Assembly (NCBI GenBank): GCA_012719445.1
Contig: JAAYAH010000006.1
Coordinates: 1-35,217 of the forward strand
Length of the DNA stretch: 35,217 bases
From: Actinomycetales bacterium
Lineage (GTDB): Bacteria; Actinomycetota; Actinomycetes; Actinomycetales; Kineosporiaceae
Reading direction: 5' to 3'
Of this stretch, positions 1-7,548 are shown in pieces. Below the pieces are notes generated by a model. That model made no database searches. It was not told the DNA's origin and was given only the letters and a program-made list of their open reading frames with translations. Each line of letters begins with the position of its first letter. Within the stretch, counting starts at the first letter, position 1. A program made the translations under genes and the position numbers.

Positions 1-76
1 ACCTGAACGACCCCACACCACCCCCGGCAGCGCGTAGACACACGCCCCCGTCCGGGTCCACCCGCGTCTTCCCAGG

Positions 77-3016
77 TCAACCCCCAAATCCCGGCCCGCG
101 TGTGACCACCAACTGCGGAACCCGGGTGTCGGAGACCGCGTCGGCGGGCAGTGACGGGGTCTCGGTGCACCGCCGGGACACCGTCTGCACCCGAGCCACC
201 CGATCGAGGATCCACCGATCGGTGTCGCCGGCGTAGGTCGTCCGCCGGCACAGATCGTCCGCCGAGGTGCCGGTGTCGCCCCGGTCGTCGACCGTCACCA
301 CCCGACCGTGGGCGTCGTACCCGGTGAGGGTCTCGGTGACCCGCGTCCTCCCTCCGGAGACCGGGGTGTACGCGCGGGTGGCCGCGGTTGCGACGTGCCG
401 CGCCCGCAGCGTCGGCAGCCCGTTCAGGGCCTGGGAGGCGGTCGGTTCGGACAGCCACGGATCGGTGATCGTCGTGGAGACCAGCTCCCCGTCGACGCCG
501 TTGCGCACCGTCAGTTCCCGGGTGACCCCGGCCAGTGCCTCATGGTCGGTCACCGACCCTCCCCTGCTGTCGGTGACCCGTACCGAGCGGGCGGAGCCGT
601 TGGCGGTGAGGTCACCATCCATGCCCCGGAAGTAGGTGGTTCTTGTCGAGGTGATGACCTCCGGAGAGCGCCCGGTGCGCACCTCGACGTCACCGTAGCC
701 GCGCCAGCCGCCCCAGGTGCGCTCGGACGCCAGGGTGAGCGGGCTGTCGTCCCGGTGCCAGGCCGGGGCGCCGTGGTAGACGTACCGGGTGGTGACGGCG
801 CCCCCACCGGCCGTGCCGTCCTGGTCGGTGATCTCGTTGACGACGTACTTGTTGAACCAGTCCAGCATCGACGACCCGGCACCCGGCGGGGTCCAACGGA
901 TCGGGTAGCACCGCCTGGCGTTCGCGTCGGGGGTCGGGGTCCCGCTCTCGCAGTCGGGGCCGGAGTAGTCCACCCCGACGATCCGCCCGGTCTCGGTCCG
1001 CACCTGGCTGATCCGGTACCGGGTGAGCATGGCGTACCCGTTCCGGTAGTTGACCCGGTTGATCAGCGGCCGGCCGGTGAACGTCACCGGGGGCAGGGTG
1101 ACCGCCGTTCCCGCCGTGCCGGTGCGGGTGATGGTGTCCAGCCACAGCGACGGGCTCGTGGTGGCGTCCCCGGTGGCCGGGAAGGAGCTGCCCAGCTTCC
1201 AGGTGTCGACGTCCTGCAGGCCGCCACCGACAAGTACCTGGGTGGTGATGCCGGACAGCCGCAGCGCGGTCCAGAAGACCGGGTTGGTGTTGTCGCAGGC
1301 GGCACCGTTCGCACAGTTCAGGTCGGCCGGGACGTCCGGCCAGGACTTCGCCGTCGCCTTGCTCAGCGTCGCCGGGTCGCAACTGGTGCCGGTGCACCGG
1401 CCGGTGACGTCGAAGCGCACCTGCGCCGCCGGGGTCGTGGCATAGACCTGTCCGTCGCGCTGGCCGTACTGGATCCGGCGCAGCACCCCGCCGCGGACGT
1501 AGGGGGTGTTCGCGGTGCTGCCGTTGTTGCGGGCGTAGTACCCGGTCTCGGTGTCGTAGAAGTAGGAGATCACGTTGCCGTGGGTGTCGACGACGTAGTC
1601 GAGGTTCCACCGCCACGCCTGCGCGCAGTAGGAGGCCGCCCAGGTCGAGGAGTGGCACGGCTGCCCGGCCGCCGTGGCGTACACCGGTGCCGTCCAGGCC
1701 GAGTTCGTCGTGGCGTTCCCGCCACCCCAGCCGGGCAGCCGGTTCAGCCCGAAGTGGTACCGCGTCCCGTCCTGGGTGGTGACCACCCAGTGCTCCCCGT
1801 CGTTGTCCCCGTTGACCGCGCCGGTGCGCAGCTGGACCTGCTCGCCGTTGTCGTCCTCGGGATGCCAGGCACCGGTGGCGTCGTCGCGCACCAGGGTGGT
1901 GGACTGACCGGACAGCGACAGGGTCACCCGGGTGCCCTTCCCCCAGCACTGGTCACCGGTCCGGGTCGGCCCCTCCGGGTTGTCCGCGCAGGAGGGGTAG
2001 GACCGCTCGATGTACCCCGGCCAGTAGTCCCAGCCGTCGCCGATCCACGACGCCTGGTTGTTCGTCGCCGAGGTCAGCCCGTCCACGGACTGGGAGCTGT
2101 AGTCCAGGGAGACCTCCGGGACCAGCCCACCGGGTACCGCCGGGACCTCGATGCTCTGGTGCCAGCCGAAGGAGCCGCTGGACCCGCCGGCCGACCAGCT
2201 CCCGGACGGCTTCAGCGAGGTGGCGGTGAAGCTGCCTGCCCCGCCGGAGGCCCCGGCCTCGGCCGCCAGCACCGTCGACGAGGATCCGGCCGCGCTCGCC
2301 AGGGCTGCCCTGCCGACCGGGGCTGCCCTGCTCACCCTGCCGTCCCGTGCCGGGCCGGGGTCGAGGACGACGTCGGCCGTCAGCCGGGCGTCCGCCGTGT
2401 CGTTGGTCACGGCCACCGGGCTGCCGCGACGGCACTCGGCCCGCTGCGGGGTGGTCAGCACGCAGGCAGGCAGCCGCACCAGCCGCAGCCGGGAGGCCCA
2501 GTCCCCGCCGAAGGCCCCGCGCAGGGTCGAGTAGTCGAGACTCACCCGGAGGGCGGTCCCGTCGGTGTCGCGCGGGGTCACCGTGAACAGGACACCGTCG
2601 ATCCCGGCCGCCGTCGCCCGCTCCCGGGGCAGGACCTCGACCCCGACCCGGCCCGGGGTCCGGTGCCTCGTCCGGGTCGGGCCGAGGTGGACGGGGAGCT
2701 GTCCCGCCCGTCGTTCGGTGCCCGGATCCACCTCGGCTCGGCCGCTCGGCCAGGTGATCCGCGGTGCGGTCCAGCGCCTCATCGGCGCGAGCGCCGGGGG
2801 CTTCGCCGTCGACGGCCTGACCCTGACCGGTTTCACCCGTGCCGGTGTCGGCGGGGTGCCCCGGTCCTCGGCCGCCTGCACGGGCTGTGACCCGAGCAGG
2901 CTGGTGGTCAGGGCGGTGGCGAGGAGCACCGCGAGGGCGCGGACCCCTGCCCGACGGGATCGGGGGGACACCTGCCCGCCGGACCCGGCGGTGCGGAACG
3001 AAGGCATGCGGAACAT
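77..3016 (-). CDS. Secreted Rhs/SpvB-type protein, N-terminal part only (truncated)
   Basis: About 979 residues. The N-terminus has twin Arg, a hydrophobic stretch (ALAVLLATALTTSLLG) and an AxA-like cleavage site (PVQAAED), so it should be exported. Residues about 260-440 resemble the N-terminal domain of actinobacterial Rhs/SpvB proteins: a GSFG-WHQSIEVP block, PEVSLDYSSQSVDG, then SWIGDGWDYWPGYIERSY. The rest is beta-rich and ends in a block typical of the segment just before the YD repeats (WILDRVARVQTVSRRC, then AVSDTR). Relatives continue there with a YDG-containing sequence and many YD repeats; this protein instead reads VPQLVVTRGPGFGG and stops. No YD repeat or C-terminal toxin domain is present. 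I chose ATG at 3016 because AGGA lies 5 nt upstream; ATG at 3028 (four codons longer) has no good ribosome site. It lies just downstream of the DNRLRE gene, on the same strand, and is probably co-transcribed. It could be a decayed rhs gene or a natural short form. Confidence 0.75.
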   Translation of the reverse strand: MFRMPSFRTAGSGGQVSPRSRRAGVRALAVLLATALTTSLLGSQPVQAAEDRGTPPTPARVKPVRVRPSTAKPPALAPMRRWTAPRITWPSGRAEVDPGTERRAGQLPVHLGPTRTRHRTPGRVGVEVLPRERATAAGIDGVLFTVTPRDTDGTALRVSLDYSTLRGAFGGDWASRLRLVRLPACVLTTPQRAECRRGSPVAVTNDTADARLTADVVLDPGPARDGRVSRAAPVGRAALASAAGSSSTVLAAEAGASGGAGSFTATSLKPSGSWSAGGSSGSFGWHQSIEVPAVPGGLVPEVSLDYSSQSVDGLTSATNNQASWIGDGWDYWPGYIERSYPSCADNPEGPTRTGDQCWGKGTRVTLSLSGQSTTLVRDDATGAWHPEDDNGEQVQLRTGAVNGDNDGEHWVVTTQDGTRYHFGLNRLPGWGGGNATTNSAWTAPVYATAAGQPCHSSTWAASYCAQAWRWNLDYVVDTHGNVISYFYDTETGYYARNNGSTANTPYVRGGVLRRIQYGQRDGQVYATTPAAQVRFDVTGRCTGTSCDPATLSKATAKSWPDVPADLNCANGAACDNTNPVFWTALRLSGITTQVLVGGGLQDVDTWKLGSSFPATGDATTSPSLWLDTITRTGTAGTAVTLPPVTFTGRPLINRVNYRNGYAMLTRYRISQVRTETGRIVGVDYSGPDCESGTPTPDANARRCYPIRWTPPGAGSSMLDWFNKYVVNEITDQDGTAGGGAVTTRYVYHGAPAWHRDDSPLTLASERTWGGWRGYGDVEVRTGRSPEVITSTRTTYFRGMDGDLTANGSARSVRVTDSRGGSVTDHEALAGVTRELTVRNGVDGELVSTTITDPWLSEPTASQALNGLPTLRARHVATAATRAYTPVSGGRTRVTETLTGYDAHGRVVTVDDRGDTGTSADDLCRRTTYAGDTDRWILDRVARVQTVSRRCTETPSLPADAVSDTRVPQLVVTRGPGFGG

Positions 3017-3055
3017 GACCGTCCTCATCTGCGTGGCCTGATCTCGTCGAGGGGC

Positions 3056-6000
3056 TCAGTAGCTCGGCGGCACGTTGGCCGCCAGCGCCGGGATCGGGAT
3101 GGTCCCGGCGAGCGCGGCGAACCCGGCCTTGGTGAGGTTGACGTGGTCACCGGTGTCGTACTCGGTGCCCAGGACCTGGTCCGGAGGGGTCGCGGTGCCG
3201 GCCGGGTCGTCGACCGAGACGGCCTGGGCGAACCCCACCGGGGTGATGGAGGGCGGCAGGAAGCTCTCCCGGTCGCTGATCCACCCGTTGACCACCCGCC
3301 GGGCCGCGTCGATCTCGGGGGTGCAGGCGGCGTAGCCCCGGCAGGGGGTGAGGTCGCCGAGGACCACGTTGATTCCCCATGCCTGGAGCCGGTCGATGAT
3401 CGGTTCCAGGGTCTGGGTCTGCAACTCCGTGGCGCTGGTCCCGTCGAGGAGGTCCTGCAGCCCGCCGGTGAGCACGACGGTGCCGATGCCGGGTTGGGAC
3501 AGCACCTCCCGGTCCAGGGCCGCGTCGGCTCCGGAGAAGTAGCCGTCGTAGCCGATCCGGTTGCGCCGGTTCCCGGCCTTGACGACCCCGTAGGAGCCCT
3601 GACCGGCGAGCAGGTCGGCCACCCGCGGGTTGGCGAACCCCCAGGTGGGGGTCGCCGTCGAGGTCGCGGTGTCGACGAGCCCCTCGCCGAGGACCGCGAC
3701 CGTCGGCAGGCCGTCTGTGACCACCTGCAGGCCGGTGACCAGGCTGGTCCAGTATCCGGACGTCGATCCCTCGGCGGTGAAGGCGGCTGGGTCCACGGCG
3801 GCGGTGAGGTCCCCGGTACCGGGTGCGGTGGTGTACGAGTACCCGTCGGTTGACCACGTGTGCCGACCGACGGCGTCCGCCGAACCGGTGAGGTGCAGGC
3901 TGACCAGCAGCCGCTGCCCTGCGGTCACCGGGACGTCGACCGGGTCGCTGAACACCTCGGCGCCCGTGGGGATCGTGACCTCGCGCTGCCCGTCGAAGGT
4001 CAGGTCGACGGGTGCCGCGGTCGGGGCCGCACCGGTGGACCGGGTGGCGACGGTGGCGTGCGAGATCGCCAGCGGCACGTCGCCCCTGGCGTTGGACAGC
4101 TTGATCCGCGCGGTGCTCCCGGAGACGCTGGGAGTGATCACGTTGCGGAAGGTCTGGTCGCCCCACGGGGTGTGCGGGTCGTTGCTGTCCTGGTAGTAGG
4201 TGTTGTCGAAGGGTCCGGACCAGGCGCCGGTCCAGGTCCTGCCGCCCGGTGCGGTGGTGGTGTCCCGGACGGCCATCCCGAAGACGTGCAGGGCGGGGAA
4301 TCCCCTGGCGGTGTCGCCGACGTCGGGCAGGGTCACCGAGGTCACCTCGGCGCCCGGCTGCAACGGCACCGCGAAGGTGTAGATCCTCGCCGGGTTGGAC
4401 TCCTGGGTCCCGTCCGCCACATTGCGACGGGTCAGCGCGACCGCGGCGAGGCTGCGGGGACCGGTGACCCAGTCCGGTGCGGTGAGGTCGTAGCTCTGCG
4501 GGGTTGCCCCGCTGTCGGAGGCGTAGCTGATGGTGCCGTGCGGCAGGCAGGCCGTCGCGGTCGCGAGACAGTACCCCTTCACGATCGGCCAGTCGGCGGG
4601 GATCGCCGGGCTGGTCACCGTCTCCCCGGAGCTCGGTGCCTTGGTGTAGCCGTTGGTCGCGCTGACCAGGAACACCAGCGCGTTGCCCCTGCTGCCCGGT
4701 GGCAGGGTGATGGTCTGGCCGGCCGCCAGCACGTTGTCCGGCTTCCCGGTGCCGAAGTCGGGCACGGTGAAGGTCGCACCGTTGACGGTGACCTCCCCGC
4801 CCGGCGTCCACCCGGCGCTGCGCAGTTCCTGCGCGGAGTAGCTCCAGTAGCCGTCGGCGCCCCCGGCCTCCGGTGCCTCGTCATCGGTGATCGCCACGTT
4901 GTCGAACGCCTCGGCCAGGCCGGCGAAGGTCCGCTTCGGGTGGCCGGCCGCGGTGAACCGGTAGGCGGCCAGCCCGGAGGAGTTCCTCGCGGCGTCCCGG
5001 GCGTAGACCCACAGGGTGTGCGGGCCGGGCCCCGGCGGGGTGATGGTCACCGTCGCCCTGCCGCTGCTCGCGGTCACCACCTGGGAGGACGGCGGGTTGC
5101 TGCTCGCGGGCTGGTTGTCCAGCCGGTACACGAACGAGGCCGCCCTGCTCTCGGTGCTGGTGAGGGTGAACTGCGCCGCCGTGCCCGCCGCGGCACCGGT
5201 CCCGCCCCCGGCGTCGGTGTCGGGGAAGACGTCGTCGACCGAGGCGATCGTCGGTGCCTCCGGCGCGGTCTTGAGCACGGTGAACCGGCAGGTCGGTGAC
5301 CAGTCACCCCAGTCCATGCCGTCGAAGGTCCTGGCCCGCCAGGCCACCGTCGCGCCGTCGGCCAGTCCGGTGACGAAGCCCGCCGGCAGGGTGTAGGTGG
5401 AGTACTGCCCCGAGCTGACCGTGCTCCCGGTCGCCGACGTCGTCCCCCCGCTGCCCTCGACCCAGTACTCGAAGGTGTCCTCGATCAGGTCCCCGTCGCT
5501 GTCCTTGACGGACGCGGACAGGGTCGGCGGGGTGGTCAGCACGGTCTTGCCGACGTAGGGGTACGGCGCACCCGCGGTGCACGGGATCGTCGACGTCCCG
5601 ACAATGATCTTCGTGCCGGCCGTGGTGGCGTACCACGGCCAGGAGTTGTACTGCACCTGCAGGCTCGGGTTGTTGGAGAACCGCTTGAACTGGTTCCGGT
5701 CGCTGTACCGCTCGCTGCTGTCGTTGGCCAACCCCACCGTGACGTTGTTCCAGCTGCCGTCCGAGGCCTGCCCGATCAGACCGGTCACGTCGTAGCCGCG
5801 GGAGACGTTGCCGTTGCACGCCGGCGGGAAGCTGGCCTGACCGAGGTAGGAGATCCAACCCGGCTGGTTGTTCCAGGTGGTGCCGGGGCCGATCGACCCG
5901 GTCCAGTACAGCTCCGCGTTGGAGGTGTTGGAGCACACCGAGGCGTACACCTCGGTGATGTTGATCTGCGCGCCGAGGATGTGGGTGTTCCAGATCGTGG

Positions 6001-7336
6001 ACGGGATGCCCAGCTCGTAGTACGCCCGCATCACGCCGTTGCAGCCGCCAGGCCAGCCCTGGTACCCGACGGCCAGCCGCCCGTAGTCCCCCGCGTCACC
6101 GGTGTTGTCGTACAGGGACGTGTTCGTGCACGGCGACCCCTGTTTCACCTCGGTGAAGTGGTTGGTCCCCGCACCGGCGGGGTGCGGGTTCCAGGTCGGG
6201 TCGATGTAGACCGGAAAGCGCGTCGTCGGGTTCGTCAGCAGGTCCGCGTCCGGGACGAGGGACAGCCGCGAGCCGGACACCGTCGCCCGCACCCGGCCGA
6301 TCCGCGCCCCCGCGCCGGGGCCGTGCACCGACGAGGGATCCGGCCTCGGACCGGCCGACGCCCCGGGCCTCGCCGACGTCGCCGTCGCGGACGCCGCCCG
6401 GCTGGTCGTCGTCGACGAGGCCGTCGTCGCGGTCGTCGTGCCGGTCCTCCCCGCGGCGGCCTGCGCCGGGGAGGTGTTGTCCCACATCAGGGGAGCCGGA
6501 GCGGTGAACGCCTCCCTGCGCCGGGAGTCGAGCACCGCCAGGCTCCCACCCGACCCGGCCGACACCCGGAGCCCGCGGCTCACGGACGTGGTCAGGCTCA
6601 GCCGCCTCAGCTCCGGGTTCGCCGCGGCCTCGGCGTCCTTGACCACGAGCACCTCGGAGAACCCGCCCGACACCGTCGCCGTCACCACCAGGTCCACCCC
6701 CGGCATGACCTCGGGGTAGGTCGCGGTGTCGCCGGTGACCCTCGGCGCGGGGAGCCTGCCAGGCCAGGCAAGCGCCAGCGAGCCCCGCGGGCTCGTGCTG
6801 GACGCCAACGGCCCGGTCCCGCCGCCCGAGATCCGCACCTGCCCGTAGGCGGTCGCCGCCGGGCTGAACGAGCCGTCGGGGTTGCGGCGCAGTCTGGTGT
6901 CCACGTCCACCCAGGCCCCGCCCCTGCGGGTCCTGGTGGGCAGCAGCGTCTGGCTCAGGGTGAACACCCCCTCGGGGTTCACCGTCACCCGCTGGGTCTC
7001 GGTGGTCAGCGCGTCCACCACCACCGACCGCTTCGAGGTACGGGCCCTCCGCGCGGCGGTCCGCTCCGCCGCGGCCTGCCGTCCGCTCCTGCGCGCACCG
7101 TGCGAGTCGACCGACTCCCCGCCCAGCTCGGTCAGGTTCTTCGCCGCCTTCGGCCGGGAGTCACCGGCGACGGCCTCCCCCGGCCCTCCGCTCGCGCCGT
7201 CCCGGGACGGCGCGGCCCAGCCGGGCTGTCCTGCTCCCGCCAGCGTTCCCACCGCGAGGAGCGCGACGACCAGCACCGTGCCGCCGCGTCGTGCCCGCCG
7301 TCCCCCGGTCCCCGTGTTCGGCCCCACCGCCCGCAT
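3056..7336 (-). CDS. Large secreted DNRLRE-domain protein with a C-terminal SGNH-like pseudoenzyme domain
   Basis: 1426 residues. Signal peptide: Arg-rich start, TVLVVALLAVGTLAGA, cleavage near GWAA. Residues about 100-300 form the beta-rich region usual before DNRLRE domains (VDVDTRLRRNPDG, YPEVMPGVDLVV). A Thr/Ser/Ala linker follows. The DNRLRE-like domain (about 390-565) contains YYELGIPSTIW and ends SNNPSLQVQYN. Ig/Fn3-like segments run to about 800, and an NPCBM-associated-like block (about 810-900) contains GYWSYSAQELRSAGW. From about 1030 the sequence follows GDSL/SGNH hydrolases (ARIKLSNARGDVPL, then TVAVLGEGLVD), but the serine position is Gly1219 (GEG for GDS). The Asn block reads GGLQD, and the Asp-x-x-His dyad is Asp1397/Asn1400 (DHVN). 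It is therefore probably a binding domain, not an esterase. ATG at 7336 has GGGAGAGGA about 7 nt upstream. Together with the downstream Rhs-type gene it looks like a cell-surface module; its substrate is unknown. Confidence 0.85.
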   Translation of the reverse strand: MRAVGPNTGTGGRRARRGGTVLVVALLAVGTLAGAGQPGWAAPSRDGASGGPGEAVAGDSRPKAAKNLTELGGESVDSHGARRSGRQAAAERTAARRARTSKRSVVVDALTTETQRVTVNPEGVFTLSQTLLPTRTRRGGAWVDVDTRLRRNPDGSFSPAATAYGQVRISGGGTGPLASSTSPRGSLALAWPGRLPAPRVTGDTATYPEVMPGVDLVVTATVSGGFSEVLVVKDAEAAANPELRRLSLTTSVSRGLRVSAGSGGSLAVLDSRRREAFTAPAPLMWDNTSPAQAAAGRTGTTTATTASSTTTSRAASATATSARPGASAGPRPDPSSVHGPGAGARIGRVRATVSGSRLSLVPDADLLTNPTTRFPVYIDPTWNPHPAGAGTNHFTEVKQGSPCTNTSLYDNTGDAGDYGRLAVGYQGWPGGCNGVMRAYYELGIPSTIWNTHILGAQINITEVYASVCSNTSNAELYWTGSIGPGTTWNNQPGWISYLGQASFPPACNGNVSRGYDVTGLIGQASDGSWNNVTVGLANDSSERYSDRNQFKRFSNNPSLQVQYNSWPWYATTAGTKIIVGTSTIPCTAGAPYPYVGKTVLTTPPTLSASVKDSDGDLIEDTFEYWVEGSGGTTSATGSTVSSGQYSTYTLPAGFVTGLADGATVAWRARTFDGMDWGDWSPTCRFTVLKTAPEAPTIASVDDVFPDTDAGGGTGAAAGTAAQFTLTSTESRAASFVYRLDNQPASSNPPSSQVVTASSGRATVTITPPGPGPHTLWVYARDAARNSSGLAAYRFTAAGHPKRTFAGLAEAFDNVAITDDEAPEAGGADGYWSYSAQELRSAGWTPGGEVTVNGATFTVPDFGTGKPDNVLAAGQTITLPPGSRGNALVFLVSATNGYTKAPSSGETVTSPAIPADWPIVKGYCLATATACLPHGTISYASDSGATPQSYDLTAPDWVTGPRSLAAVALTRRNVADGTQESNPARIYTFAVPLQPGAEVTSVTLPDVGDTARGFPALHVFGMAVRDTTTAPGGRTWTGAWSGPFDNTYYQDSNDPHTPWGDQTFRNVITPSVSGSTARIKLSNARGDVPLAISHATVATRSTGAAPTAAPVDLTFDGQREVTIPTGAEVFSDPVDVPVTAGQRLLVSLHLTGSADAVGRHTWSTDGYSYTTAPGTGDLTAAVDPAAFTAEGSTSGYWTSLVTGLQVVTDGLPTVAVLGEGLVDTATSTATPTWGFANPRVADLLAGQGSYGVVKAGNRRNRIGYDGYFSGADAALDREVLSQPGIGTVVLTGGLQDLLDGTSATELQTQTLEPIIDRLQAWGINVVLGDLTPCRGYAACTPEIDAARRVVNGWISDRESFLPPSITPVGFAQAVSVDDPAGTATPPDQVLGTEYDTGDHVNLTKAGFAALAGTIPIPALAANVPPSY

Positions 7337-7438
7337 CGCACGTCCTCTCCCACGCGAGTGCCCGGCGCCCCCCGGCAGCGACCCCCGAGGCGAGATCGGC
7401 CTTGCCCGACGACGCCGGGTGCAGCATGGACCGACCGT

Positions 7439-7467
7439 GTGACGTAGGACTGATGCGATGCTGATGC
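7439..7467. promoter_or_regulatory. Candidate SARP/AfsR operator: heptamer direct repeats with 11-bp spacing
   Basis: Two identical heptamers, CTGATGC at 7450-7456 and 7461-7467, are separated by GATG. A weaker copy (GTGACGT, 4 of 7 matching) begins exactly 11 bp earlier at 7439. Heptamers repeated every 11 bp, so that they lie on one face of the helix, are the known binding geometry of SARP-family regulators. The site sits between the DNRLRE/Rhs operon (start 7336) and the divergent AfsR-type gene (start 7549). On the minus strand a weak -10-like CATGCT (7423-7428) lies 10 bp beyond the repeats, which would suit activation of the operon. The geometry is seen; the binding partner is inferred. 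Confidence 0.5.
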
Positions 7468-7548
7468 ACCCCGCCGACCGGCCCGTGAGGTGGAGGGTTG
7501 TCCCGGTCGCCCGCGGAACGGGCCGGCGCGGGGAGGGAGACGCACGAG

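Noticed and set aside
308-2890. Long plus-strand open frame opposite the Rhs-type gene
   Set aside because: Composition is Gly/Arg/Pro/Val-rich with no domain or signal peptide. It is the mirror of the codon bias of the real minus-strand gene, as expected at very high GC.
77-3016. Polymorphic toxin with C-terminal effector
   Set aside because: No YD repeats, no toxin domain and no immunity gene are inside the window, so no toxin activity is claimed.
3056-7336. Active GDSL esterase or lipase
   Set aside because: Ser, Asn-block and His positions are all substituted, so only the fold is claimed.
5981-7447. Plus-strand open frame opposite the DNRLRE gene start
   Set aside because: Arg/Pro/Gly-rich shadow without any motif; it also crosses the divergent promoter region.
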